Assembly: GCF_041260155.1 (NCBI RefSeq) | Contig: NC_091931.1 | Coordinates: 21,326,654 to 21,390,653 of the forward strand | Direction of reading: 5' to 3' | Length of the DNA stretch: 64,000 bases | From: Ptychodera flava | Lineage: Eukaryota > Hemichordata > Enteropneusta > Ptychoderidae | Shown: positions 24,745 to 38,300 of the stretch, piece by piece | Layout: each line of letters begins with the position of its first letter | Numbering within the stretch: position 1 is the first letter of the stretch | Translations under genes and position numbers: made by a program | Notes under the pieces: generated by a model | Databases searched by the model: none | Seen by the model: the letters and a program-made list of their open reading frames with translations, nothing else | Told to the model about the DNA's origin: nothing

Positions 24745-27700
24745 AATCCTTCAAACGAGGAACGGGAAAATTTTTCCGAATGCCATGCCATGTGAAGCGC
24801 CATCAACTGACAACAGATGTATCTATAGGACCTTGTGTTTCAATATAACACAAGTTCACAGAATGTGGGACTGACAACATCAGCTGAAAACATATCTATC
24901 TGCTTCAGTAGAATACTTGTTTACAAAGTATTCTACAAAGGACCACAGTTCCACACCAGCTCTACAGGACTCATAGCAGAAATTATCAAAGTCATCATGT
25001 CTTCACGCAATTCTTGATACCTTAAACAACGACTTTGCCGATGAAGTGAGTCATTACAGTCTCAGGCAGTGGACCAAATTTTCATTATCACAGATTTCCC
25101 CCAGGCACAGGACAAACGCTATTTAAAGTAGCCAGAATTAATTGATCAGTTTGCGTATCTTCAATTTGAATTCATATTTGTATATATTGCATATATTTTT
25201 TGCAGTGCTTTTGTCATACTCCTTTTATGACAGAAAGCAATTCTAATTTTGTAATAAGATATTTATTAAATAATATATACAGTATATTTGTTATTTTCAT
25301 GGTCGTTTACTTTTTGTGTACCAGTTTTGGTAAGACTGAAGATTACTGGTCTCTCATCTTGACCATATTACAAGTAAATATTATCCTAGGGGGTTCAGTT
25401 GCTTCACAGAGGTGTGGAAGGGCCCACTGAGAAAGGCAAATTGTTTTCATAACAGGCTGAACGTTCCCTCAGGTGTGCCACCTTTCCTTTTGTTATGATG
25501 CATGTCAGTTTTGTGCACATGGAAACAGTTGCTGTATTTGAGTGTGTGGACTGAAAGATCCGTTGCTCGAGGGGAGTGTAGAGAGCGTCCTCGACCAATG
25601 GATCTTTCAGTCTAATGAGTGTGCAGTTGTTTATTTTTACACACATTGTAAAAAGAACATGATCACAAAGGAAAAGTGTGAAAGTGAAGTTCACAAATTG
25701 AGTGGAGGCCAAACCCTCTCCCCGAAAAGTGAGGGAATTTTGCTTTTGAATTTATGTGACAATCTGAGACGGTCTGTTACAAAGTCCAAATTCATAGCTT
25801 CCCTAAGAACGTCAACGAGTTTCTGAGGGACATTGATGTCTCAACTGGAAATAGCTGCTTGAAGGGAGAATGAATCCAATATTCAGACTCAAAATAATTA
25901 TGATGGGTACCACGGTGCTTGATTTTACTTGGACCAATAAACTGCAAGCGAGAAGGGATCAGGGTTAGCTGATGGACATATATTAATGGAGGGTTTCCTC
26001 TTCCGAAAAAGGGGGAAAAAATAACATGCTGAAATTCGTGAATATGGTAGATACAAGTCCTGGTATATGGTCAGAAATTTCAAAACTATATTCCATATAT
26101 ACATCTGTAAGACCAGAAATCTTTGGGGTAGGTAGCTCAGACAAAATTTGTTTATATCAAACTCTCCCCTACCCCTCCCTAAAACAAATGTTCAAAGGGA
26201 AAAAGGCTTTAAAGTCCGAGACTGCAGTGATCAGTTTGGATATACATACAGTTTTGAATAATGCTAACATGTAAACAAGAGATGTTACACAGTTAATGAA
26301 ATAATGGACAAACTTTAATGATAGAGATATTTACCATAAAATTAGGCCATAACGTTTCTTAATATTGTCTTCCATTTCTACAGTTCTCATGCTGTGGTTT
26401 ACAGGATTGTGTAGTTTTGCAACTTGTATTTTGTCAGGTTGGTATGAAATGGTTCCTACATTCAAACTACCGGTATATCCTGTTTTTTGGTCTTTTTCTT
26501 TCATGCTGTGATGACATTTGATGGATAACAATAGCCTCAGGTGTAGATGTTGCTTGCAAGTTTACCTTTCATTATATTTTTGTGGTCACCAATACAAAAG
26601 CAAAAGGCAGAGCTCACTTACTCCAATTCAGCCTGACATACATAAATAAACTGAATTTCACTTTCAAATTTAAACTCCTGCAATAATCTGAGATTGTCCC
26701 AGAAGGTAGAAGAGTTTCAAACATGAAACAGGACGCTGCCCACGATACCAAGGACTTTAGTTGGAGGTTGGGATGGGGATGGGGAATGACAAAATTTTAC
26801 GCCAAAATTCACACATCCTTCGACACGTCTGTTGGTTTTTTTAATTTATAAAAACAAAAACTGACAAAACATAAACTTTCTGTACACAGCTGTTTCTGAA
26901 TCTGACTTATAGTTACCTGTGATATTACTGCCGTAATCTAAAGTAAACATTTACTTTTGTGATATTACAACAAAGTGGCTGGTGAGGCAATTATTCATAG
27001 CACTTGAAAACGACGTCTTTTTTGAAATTAACACTTTGAGTACATTCTGGGATCCTCTTAAATACATAATCCCAACAACAAAAAATTTTTCCTAAAAATG
27101 AAGGGGACCTGATAATAATTAATATATTGCTACAACATAAATAAATGTTTCATTCTGAATGCGATGTAAATTCATATTTCTTTATATTTTGTTCTTTGAC
27201 CTATTTTATGGAACAACTGACGTTGGAATCTGCCTGAGAGAAATTTAACTCACAAAGTATATTGAAAACTAACCAAGTTGAGTGGAAAGCATGTGGGATC
27301 ACATAGCAATTTCATTTGTGATTTCAAATCCATTCACTTTTCTTTGTATATTATATATACATAGCAAAAAAATTCAATCTCTTTGCATTCAATATAACAT
27401 GTACACACGAGAACAAAAATTACCTTTTCTCAGCGGATCAAAGAATTACTTTTGAAAATATTCAATAAGCTTCAGTCAGTTAGACAGACAATAAACAATT
27501 TACATATTAAGTTTGGAAAATTATAAAAAAAAGGAATGCTGATATTACAAAAAAATTCAGGAAAAAAATACTTTTTCCTGGTTAAGGACAGGGCCACCAT
27601 GATCTTTAAATGTTCTATGCAATTGTGAAATGTGAAACAAACTTACAGATATGCCAAAATTTCTTTCATCTGTGCCTCCTGACAGAATAAACAATTCAAT

Positions 27701-28264
27701 CCATCACCTGTTCTCATCTGCTTACCATGAAAGAAAGTAACAAGGCTTGAACCCGAACAAAAATCATAATAACTACGAAGACATTGTAATGCAGCAAAAA
27801 AATAAGAGTTCCTCCGGATCTGAAATCAGGGCACAGTATGCTAATTTCACTGCCTATTTAAACAGTGGAGTTCTGGGTAATATCCACGCCACCTTTGAAA
27901 ATGAAGATGGCAAACCCCTTTATCCAAAGGTCAAGCTCAAGTTCATTTCTGTTCTTTCAATTTGTTTTCATTTGTTTTTTATATCTAACTCTAATCTATT
28001 AAACCGTTGACTCAAAATCGCCACAGGACGGTCAGTCTCAATTGACCACCCCCTGCAACTAATGTTTTTTTACCACAAAGACTTATATCAGTCTGATCCC
28101 AGTACCGTCCAGGTCCCTCGGCAAATGTCAATCATCATTCTTGAGAAGATGCTAGGTCAACCACTGACAAGTACTTGGCCCTTTCGCCGAAAATTGTTGT
28201 TGTTGTAGCTTTTTTGGAAATGTTTAATGGTCTATCACTGAGAGCCCTTGATACATGGAGAGCC
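24745..28264. other. Convergent intergenic region
   Basis: This lies between the ends of the plus-strand unrecognised gene and the minus-strand DCUN1D5 gene and should contain both 3' untranslated regions. A plus-strand ATTAAA occurs at about 25265. A minus-strand ATTAAA (plus TTTAAT, 28223-28228) lies about 40 bases past the DCUN1D5 stop. A 64-base hairpin at 25549-25612 is listed separately. No further exon is supported. Confidence 0.5.
25549..25612. repeat. Short inverted repeat, 24-bp arms
   Basis: Left arm 25549-25572 (GACTGAAAGATCCGTTGCTC...) pairs with right arm 25589-25612 (...TGGATCTTTCAGTC) with two mismatches and a 16-base loop. The size resembles a microRNA precursor, but it could equally be a remnant of a palindromic element. 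Confidence 0.6.
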
Positions 28265-31200
28265 CTAAGGTCTTGCTCTTTGCCATTCCACAAATTCATC
28301 TAGCATAACTGGCCCTGGGGAAAACCAAGAACACAAAATGTTAGGAGAGGTAGTAATGAAAATATTTACCTTGCCACTTGAACTTCTAGGTTCCAAAGAT
28401 TCATATGAAGCTACTATAGGTAAAAATAGCTTTTTTACCTCCTGAGCAAGGATTGCTCAGTGTTAACGACTGACCACATGGTTGTTCATTAAAGGCATGC
28501 TATAATGACTTTTTTGCCCACATTCATCAAATTCAACTCTGTTATTTGTACCAGAATACCATTCATCCAGTGGTTTTTGAAATGATCTTTGGAGAGTATT
28601 TAAGTGGTGGGCGATTAGCTCTCTACCAGAATCTTTCATTGCATTTCATCATAAGTGTATCAAAAGGGTATATTTTTTCTGTTCTGTTAGTATTCACTGT
28701 TGATGTCATTCCTTGAGGTTGCTTTGAGGTTTGTGGAAAAAAGGATAATCAAAAATTTGCTGCTGAAATCAGGTAAAACCTGCATTTAGCATAGTGAGTA
28801 TGACTAGCAAAAACACTGGCTTTCTCAGCAAATCAATGCATAAGATGAAACAATCTTGTCATCATCCTCTCTCTACATATGCTCTGGAACATATAAAGCC
28901 AAAACTTTTGATATTTTTTGATACACAAAATGGACACTATGTTTATCAAAACTTGATCAGCTTACCTCCTGCACACAGAACAGGGAACACATCAAAGGAC
29001 AAGAAGTTGTACTTACAGGCACCATCTTCATCATAGTTTGTAAGCTCCGAGTTGATAGTTCTACTGAATTCTAAAATATTGCACCACTGGTCTTTGTTGA
29101 TAACCTTGTATTTGGATTGCTGCAAATCAAAAAGAGTTGATAAAATCTTAAACTGCAGGTGGAAAAGGCTTCATCTGTGAGACTGTGGTAACCTTGTTTA
29201 TCATGCTGAAGTTCACATCAGGTTCAAAACAAATGAACATTCTTTTCTGTCACAAGAGGGCGCCCTACGAGTACATCAAACTACCTGCATAGTGCCATGG
29301 AGCCCACCAAGAAATGATTGAATGCCTCTCCTTTTTTGCCACCAAATATAATTTTTTTCTGTCTGTCTGTTTATCATTACACAGAGTTTTGACCAACTTA
29401 TTTTTGCAACCAGTCAACATAGACCCTAAAAAAGAGCAACTGGCAACTGTGAAAACAATAAAGAAATGTACCACTTGCTACATACACTTTGAGTAATAAC
29501 CCCCAACCTACTTGTGGTCTAAAAATAACATCATGTGATATACTGGTAATGAAAACAAATAGGGTCACCTTCATATGACCTGTTCCAGTACATTTTGGCG
29601 AATGACAATTTTCTGTTCAGGAATGTCATCTGTTCGAGAATATCACCATCATGTTCATCGAACATCATCGAAATCACACTTGACCACTTCTCCTTTCACC
29701 GTGTAATTTCTCTAATCCACTCATGCGTTCCATCCTTGTTATTGTTACATCATATAAAAGAAATACTGCAGTTGCCAGTCAGTCTTTTGTAAGGGACTGT
29801 GCTTTCACAATATTTCCAATTTACCAATTTTTTTAGCATATCATCAATAAATGATCTTGAACCAAGTGTCAATTTCCTATTGCGTCTTTTGATATCACAT
29901 TGTGAAGATATTGCGACAAAAATATCAATGAAAACATTTCAGTCCCATTTGACATCACAGCATTCACTGTTTGTTAATACTTACCTCAAGGAATTGATGG
30001 AAGGATGAAAATAGCACCCATTGTCTTCCTAAGAGTAGTGATAACATAATTTTTGCTGTTTCTATGTCCATACTTCGCTGATCTTTATCCTGTATACAAG
30101 CAGAATTTTAAAAAGTTTTCATAAATATTCAACTATGTACATAGATCAATGCTCAGTTCAGTCTTTAATTCATATATTCTGTATGAGGATCTAGCTGATC
30201 ACATATCTGGTGTTAAAATATGTGTGCCGCAAGATTCAGCTTGGCTACAAACAAACCCCAATCTCCCTAATATGCACTGTTATTATGCAGTCCTACATGT
30301 AAATATTTTTGGCCAATAAATTTAACCACATGAAATTCAAAGTTTTGAGCATGGAAGTTGACAACATTCTATGGTTGGTACACAATAACTTAAAAGGGGA
30401 TATCTAACCGCTGAAAATAAGTAATTAATTTTGACTGATGTTAATGTATTTCACTGCAAATGGAACAAAATATCAAGACTTACCCTGGCAAAGTCATAGG
30501 CGTATCTATAAATTTGTTTAAATAATACTGGGTCATTGAGTTGAGACCGTAAAAATTCAAACTTGGCTTGCAGCTTTGTCACCGAGTCAACTCTGGAAAT
30601 CAAAGCAAAACATTTCATATCTCAATCTACTTTAATAAAACAGAAAACAGAAACATAGGGCCAAAGTCCCTGAAGCTACTATAGACATGGATACAAAATT
30701 AAGTATATCCTGATTGTATGAAATTATCTCACTGAGGTCATCCTAGGGACATGTAAACCAAATATTAAAGCTGTCTGACCAGCGGTTTTGAAAAAAACAA
30801 GCGACTCAACAGTTGACAGAGCTCTGCTGTATTATGTAGACAATAACCTTTTGTGACACATGTATTGATGAAGAAGGTGGATATCTTTGATAGCTCATTT
30901 CAGGATGGCCTGACCAAAAATGGAAAAAATTCTGTAAAAATACATATTTGCATATTTCATCAGACTATATTAGTCTATAATAGCAAATAAACGAGAATTA
31001 ATTACATTCTAATTAAAGTAAACAAGATTTGCTTCAATCAAGATTTACGTCATAAAAAAACAGCATATCTGTCAGGTTATAAAGAATCTTGAGCTGATAT
31101 AATCTTTTAATATCAGTATTTTCATCCTATTAACCAAGCACATTTTAACTTTCAAATTAACATTGTAAGTAAGTTCTGTTGAATAAGTTGAGACTGTACG

Positions 31201-32331
31201 TACTCAGAGAAAGCACACTGAAGAGACAAATGTTTGAAACTTAAGAAGTTCACGGTCATCAAAAGCATTATAAGGAATCATGTTACACTTTCAATGCACT
31301 GTTTACACAGATTGCATAATTGCTATAAATAGCACATGAGGAATCTTTATACAGCCCAGCTTTACCATAAAAACCCTATCACTTTGACCACTCTTTTAAT
31401 TGACCACTCTATTTTTTTCCTCAACAGGTAATCTTATTTTATCCTTACCAAGTCAACCATAAATGGAATTAGAACTTTCTCTATCTCTATTTATTTGACC
31501 ACCCTATCATGACAAACTATTATGAGCAATTTCTTTTAGATAACATAAATGGTGGTTCAGAATATATCAAAGTTGGGATTCAGGAAAGTTGCCTTTACAT
31601 GTTTTAATCCTCAATTCACTATGAACTGTAAAAATAAGTTGTATTTTCTGATAATTCCACACTAAAATTATTTTGGCTTTGATGATTTCCTAATTAATTC
31701 AATTATTTAAAATCATATTAATTATTTTTTTCTGGGTGAATTGATAGGGTTTATACAGTACAAGAATTACATACAATGTAAGTCAAACTTTGACCAAAAA
31801 TGACAAAAAAATTCCTTAAAAATACTCATTTGCATATTTCATCACAATTTGAACAAATCTAAGTTTGGTTATCCCTAGGGACCTGTATACCAAATAACAA
31901 AGCTGTCTGACCAGCGGTTATGAAGAAGAAGATTTTTTACCAAAAACACCTTTTTTGGCATTAATTTGCGTATTTTCAACAGTATCAAAAAATTAAAAAA
32001 ATTAGTTTCTCGAAATCATATTTTTCATCTGCACAACAAATATCAAATCAGTAAATACTGCGGTTCTCAAGATATTTGAGTGGACGGACGCCTCACAAAC
32101 GGACATACATACATACATACATACATACATACATACATACATACAGACTGACGCCGGACGGATACCCATCCCAATAGCTTCTATAGACTATAGTCTATAG
32201 TAGCTAAAAACTGTCTAATGGTGTATGTTTTTGAGGTTAAATGATTTGATTATGTCTACCATCATCTCACATGGGTAAAATTGTTGATGAGTTCACAAGT
32301 GAACATGTTGGCAAGTGATTGTTTGTGTAGG

Positions 32332-32398
<67 letters not shown>

Positions 32399-35300
32399 GT
32401 TGTGTGCATAGAAAAGACATTGAAACAGTGGGTAAGACAGATAGACGGAGATGGATAGAGAGATTGGGAGAGAGATAGTGAGTCATCATGGATTATGAAG
32501 GTAATGCAACATGTATTACAGGGAGAAAGAGAGCCAGACAGAGTCAGAGACACAGACATAGACACAGAGATACAAGCATTACTCACTGTAACTGTGTCAT
32601 GCCTTTAATCCATTCATCTAACGTGAAGAAACCCATTTGTTTGGCTTCCAGCTTCCAAGCTATCACCAGCATGACTACATTTTCAGGCTCCACACCGATG
32701 TCTTCACAAAATTTTTCCATTCCTTCTGGTCCAATGACGTTGTCATCCCCTTGGTACTCTTGGAACCAAATATGACATCTTTTGTTTGAAAAGGGCTCTG
32801 TCAGAGGGTCGTACGCACCACCTCTTTTTCTTGAACTGTGAAACAAACAAAAAATACCGTCAATGACGCTGTACCTTCTCTAATGTGTGGCCAGGTCAGG
32901 TAATTGGTTGTTGGCATGGAGTTGTAGGTAAATAGTTGATGATGTAGGGGCATGAGGTGGGATATGGACCAAAAGAACCCAAAAGATGATTAAATACATC
33001 AATCAAAAAAATTCTAAGCTACAGTATAAACTGCCTAAAGATAGTTCAATGTGGAAAAAAGTTAAACAATTCAGAAATAAGAATTAACAGTCCAAAATAG
33101 TAATGACACACTCCCTTACTGACCTGAGTGCATGTGAAATACACAACCTGGCATCTGTAAATTAAATGTATACCAAGTGATCATTTCCAGTCACTTTTAA
33201 CTGTTTTTAATGGATTTTCCAAAGAGTCCTGTGGAAATGATGAAAAACGCTTATCTGGTCTTGTGTTTGTATAACCTCATGGCTGATAATTGTCATAGTA
33301 TTGAAAAAAAATAGCGTCAATGACACTGTAGCTCCCATCCTGGACTATTTAGTGTTTGTTCTCTGGTCAGATATTTGAACATGTGTGAAAGGGATAAAGT
33401 GCATGAAGTGAAAATACTTAAATGAAATGTACTGGAGACAGTGAAATATGTTTAATGTAATTATTCAGAATATAAAATGGAAAAAATACAGAATTAGATA
33501 TATCGAATACTGTGATACAACCATTAACTCAACAAGTCATTTACAATGACATAGTCCCCACTTGTAATAGGAGTATTAGTCTTGATGGGGTAGGAAAATT
33601 AAGAAGTATCACTGGAGTGTATATGTTGAGATCTATGGGCACATAGGTCTATGTCGTTGTTCCCAATTTGAAACACATGAGGCATGTCTAAGTTATGGTT
33701 CTAAATCGGGAAAAAAGATCAGACCTCCAGCAGTATTGGCCAGCCAAGAAATACATATGCGCATTATAAATGAGGTACAAGATGTGACATCTTAAGGTCT
33801 AATATCCTATCAAAATTGCAGGGTATAGAACTTGTGGTTACTGAAATATGCATATATATGTATAATCAAGGTCAAAGGTCATCGAGGTCACATGACATTT
33901 TGAAAAAAAAAATTATATTGCTAATTAATCCCTATATGCCAAAAAATCAGATCTCTAGCTCTATTCCCTTGCCCAGAATTAGATGTGTACATAATTAATG
34001 AGGTAAAGCGTGTGTTGTCATAAGGTCTCCCATCCTACTAAATACAAAGGACATAGCACTTGTAGTTACTTATTTATTGACATAAACATATATTTTAGGT
34101 AAAAGGTCATCGAGATCACATGACATTTGGTCAAAAAATTTCTCTCCTATAGTTATCCCTATATACCAAAAATCAGACATCCAGCTCTATTGGCTCGCTC
34201 AGAATGAGATATGCACATAATTATTGAGGTACAGTATGTGGCGTCATAAGGTGTCCAATCATACCAAACATGAAGGCTGTAGCACTTGTGGTTACTGAGT
34301 TATGGACAAATATGTATATTTGAGGTCAAAGGTCACTGAGGTCACGTGACATTTTGTCAAAAAAATTGTATTGCTAAGTTATCCCTATATACCAAAAATC
34401 AGACCTCTAGCTCTATTGGCTCGCTCAAAATTAGATATGCGCATAAGTAATGAGGTACAATATGTGGCGTCATAAGGTGTCCCATCATACCATACATGAA
34501 GGCTGTAGCACTTGTGGTTACTGAGTTATGGACAAATATGTACATTTGAGGTCAAAGGTCACCGAGGTCACGTGACATTTTGTCAAAAAATTGTATTGCT
34601 AAGTTATCCCTATATACCAAAAATCAGACCTCTAGCTCTATTGGCTCGCTCAAAATTAGATATGTGCATAATTAATGAGGTACAATATGTGGCGTCATAA
34701 GGTGTCCCATCATACCATACATGAAGGCTGTAGCACTTGTGGTTACTGAGTTATGGACAAATATGTATATTTGAGGTCAAAGGTCACTGAGGTCACGTGA
34801 CATTTTGTCAAAAAAAATTGTTTTGCTAAGTTATCCCTATATACCAAAAATCAGACCTCTAGCTCTATTGGCTCGCTCAAAATTAGATATGCGCATAATT
34901 AATGAGGTACAATATGTGGCGTCATAAGGTGTCCCATCATACCATACATGAAGGCTGTAGCACTTGTGGTTACTGAGTTATGGACAAATATGTATATTTG
35001 AGGTCAAAGGTCACCGAGGTCACATGACATTTTGTCAAAAAAATTGTTTTGCTAAGTTATCCCTATATACCAAAAATCAGACCTCTAGCTCTATTGGCTG
35101 GCTCAAAATTAGATATGTGCATAATTAATGAGGTACAATTTGTGGCGTCATAAGCTGTCCCATCATACCATATATGAAGGGTGGTAGCACTTGTGGTTAC
35201 TGAGTTATGGACAAATATGTATATTTGAGATCAAAGGTCATCAAGGTCACATGACATTTTGTCAAAATATCCGAGATATCTGCGTAAACGGATGGACTCA

Positions 35301-38300
35301 CGGATGGACGAACAGACGGACATGACCCAATCTATAAGCTCACTCGACTTCATCTGTGGGGACTAAAAATTGTGTCACTGCATCCTTTTTGCAATATGAA
35401 TACGATGAGAAACTAAATTTTTATTTTTTGTGGCCTTATACATGGGAGTCTATGGAGATCTGCCTAATACATTGGAGTCTATGGACGTGTAAACTAAAAA
35501 TATGCAAATTTCACCACGATTTGCCCAAATTTGGGAAAGGTCACTCCTATGCACTTCCATACCAAGTTTCAAATAAATCGGACTTGTGGTTTCAGAGCAG
35601 GAGATTTTTTGACCAAAAATGGGAGAAAATTACAAAAAAATTCATGAAAAATAGCAAGTCCAAGATACTGACCCAAGATGCGCACAATCATTTCATGTCA
35701 GCCCAAAGTACTTACATGCTAATTTTTCATGTAATCTGCTCAGTGGTTATTGAGTTTTTTCAATTTTGACTGTTTTTACATTTTTTCACTTAATTTGCAT
35801 ATTTTTGGCAATGACAACTTCATTTGAACAAAATCTCATCTACAGCCCATCATCCATGTACACACCAAATATCAAGATGAAATGTACAGCGGTTTTGGAG
35901 TTTTTGATGTTGACGGACAGACATACAGACATACAGACATACAGACGTACAGACATACAGACATACAGACATACATACATACAGACATTTTCCTAGCCTA
36001 TAAGAATAGCTTCCATTGCCATATATACATATGGCTATGGGAGCTAAAAATTGAAAGTGAAGAAATTACTGTTTTTAATAGGCATATTTTCCTTGAAATA
36101 CATGACCGTGTAAAGAATATATGCTAAAAGTGTTTAAGAGTAAATTTCTTTTCAAAAAATAATTTAATTTGTGACCAAAGGATTTTTATTCTTTGAGTTT
36201 ACAAATTCAAACATTGCAATTTGTTCAATCATCTTGTGCAGTGCAAAATTTATAAAATGACTGAAAAACAAAAAAAATTGGCAGAATTACAGTCTTTGTG
36301 ATGTAAAATTATGGGTTGACATCACGATAACTGTTAATGTGTTTGAAGTACTAATATACTATAATTTAAAAAAGAAAATTCATGCAGAAACGGTAAAATA
36401 TATTGTCAGCAATGTAGTGTTAATTTTGACTTTACATCAAAATATGCCTTTGCTGGATACCAAATATATAGGGCGAAATATCAGCCATGTTCAGCAAAAT
36501 CCACACAACAGCATTGATCCTTTTCTAATTTGATTTGATTTGCTTATGTTATCCTTGTATGACAGTCAGTACATATGGAACTTGAACACAACACAGTGAA
36601 TAAGTATGCTGTAAATGAAATGGTGTGGCTGCATCCACATGCAGCAATAGGAGTGCCTTTGTCTCTCACCCCTCATTTCCAACCTGTCCCATCCCTGAAA
36701 AAATAGTTTGGTCTTATATTTATAATGTTAATAATTTCTGTATTTGTTAAAATGTGCGCATCTCAAAAACTTTTGATCATAAACATTTTCATTGTTTTTT
36801 ATAGCTGACCAATCAGTTAACCTGTTTATTTTGAATATTTGCGCACTTTTCCTCAGTATTTGACATTTTCTGAATACCTTCTTATTCAGTTTGTCATTTT
36901 CTAAAAGTTTAAATGCTCCATTGTGTGGTCAAGCTTTCCACAAGCATCAAATGTGGTACTTCATATAGGAGGGTCTGCCTCTAGAGGGCGGGCATCATGA
37001 ACACTCTTGTGTTTGTTGGTTAATTCCTCCACGTAAACTTCTGATTGTACTGTAAACGTTGAACATGGCCGACGTCCGATTTTCCTGTCTAAAACTTTCA
37101 CTCATTTTCGTTCATATGACTCTGAAACTCCAGGAAACGATTGGGAAGAAAGGGTTATCTTGAAATATTGAGGTACTCGCCGATATTTTGCAAAATTAAA
37201 TGAGAAAAAATGCAAGGAAAATGCCGACAGGCTTACACAATGACAGTTTTCAGACTCGGAGGCATATGATCATCTCTGCAGATTATGCAACAGGCCCAGA
37301 TCACGTGAGGCCATGAGGGATATCCACGCAACTCAGTACCAAACACTAGCGCTCACAGAGTGAGCAAACACAAAGTGAGTACCCCTAACGTCAGCTCAGT
37401 AGTCTGTAATAGATTGTAGTCAACTAAGAAACCTTGGAGAAAGGCTTAACACTGTGGCTATGCTGCTAAGTCCCTTTTGATTTTTGTCACAGCTCAAAAT
37501 CGTTCTCCCACACCTCAACCTGAGCCATGAACACCCCCACCAGTTTATGATATGACCCATCACAATGGCATGACGTCAACGGATCTTGACAGACGGAAGT
37601 CTTGACAGACGGAAGTTCTTGACAGCAGCATATTGGTTTTCAACTCTAATACCTTCTCTGTCTATAAATAGACACGAGAAGGTAAAAACGTTACGGATAA
37701 ACAACATGCAAATGTCAGCAAGAGCATTGTGTAAGTGTCTTTCAAATAGATATCTTGCAAAGATTACATGAAATTTAATTGTAGCGTTGTTTCTTTTTCA
37801 AGCTTTTCTTTTTGAGTTCTTGCCAGCAAACAACATTTGGACATAAGATTGTATACATGAACACATACATGTCAGTAAGATAGATGGAGAATCCGAAATG
37901 AACTGAAATGCAAGTCATTTTCTTGAACTCAACAACCGACTGGCTTTCTGCTCCTGGAACATATAATTATGATTACTTTATTAGGGAATGCCAACAGCAG
38001 CATAACTCTTACTGTATATTGGCTAAACTGAACAGAAAAAATTAGTCCACCTGAAAAATATTATCAGTTTTTTTGTGAGTACATATAGTGCATTGGCAAA
38101 CATATCCATTCTGTTGAGATTTTTTATGTCTTTCAATACAGCTACACTTTTTTATCCTGGCAAAACAGTTCCTACATGGCATTTTATTCCCATGAAACAA
38201 TTTGTCCTCAAACCTACCATAAGCTGACCTTCCTCTTTTTGTTGCATGCATACCAGGTTTCTTTACACAATGTACAAACAAACATTAATTTGCGGAAGAC

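Noticed and set aside
32176-32210. Helitron-like 3' end (hairpin followed by CTAA)
   Set aside because: The matching inverted sequence at 30674 fits a TIR element better; Helitrons lack terminal inverted repeats and no TC 5' end was seen.
33689-35275. Regularly spaced repeats resembling a CRISPR array
   Set aside because: Units of 226 bp repeat as a whole without unique spacers, in an animal nuclear intron; it is a tandem satellite.
38042-38281. Minus-strand frame with several cysteines ([13 protein letters not shown]...CQCTIC)
   Set aside because: Cysteine spacing does not fit a zinc-binding or secreted cysteine-rich family that I know, and it lies inside the DCUN1D5 intron without exon borders.
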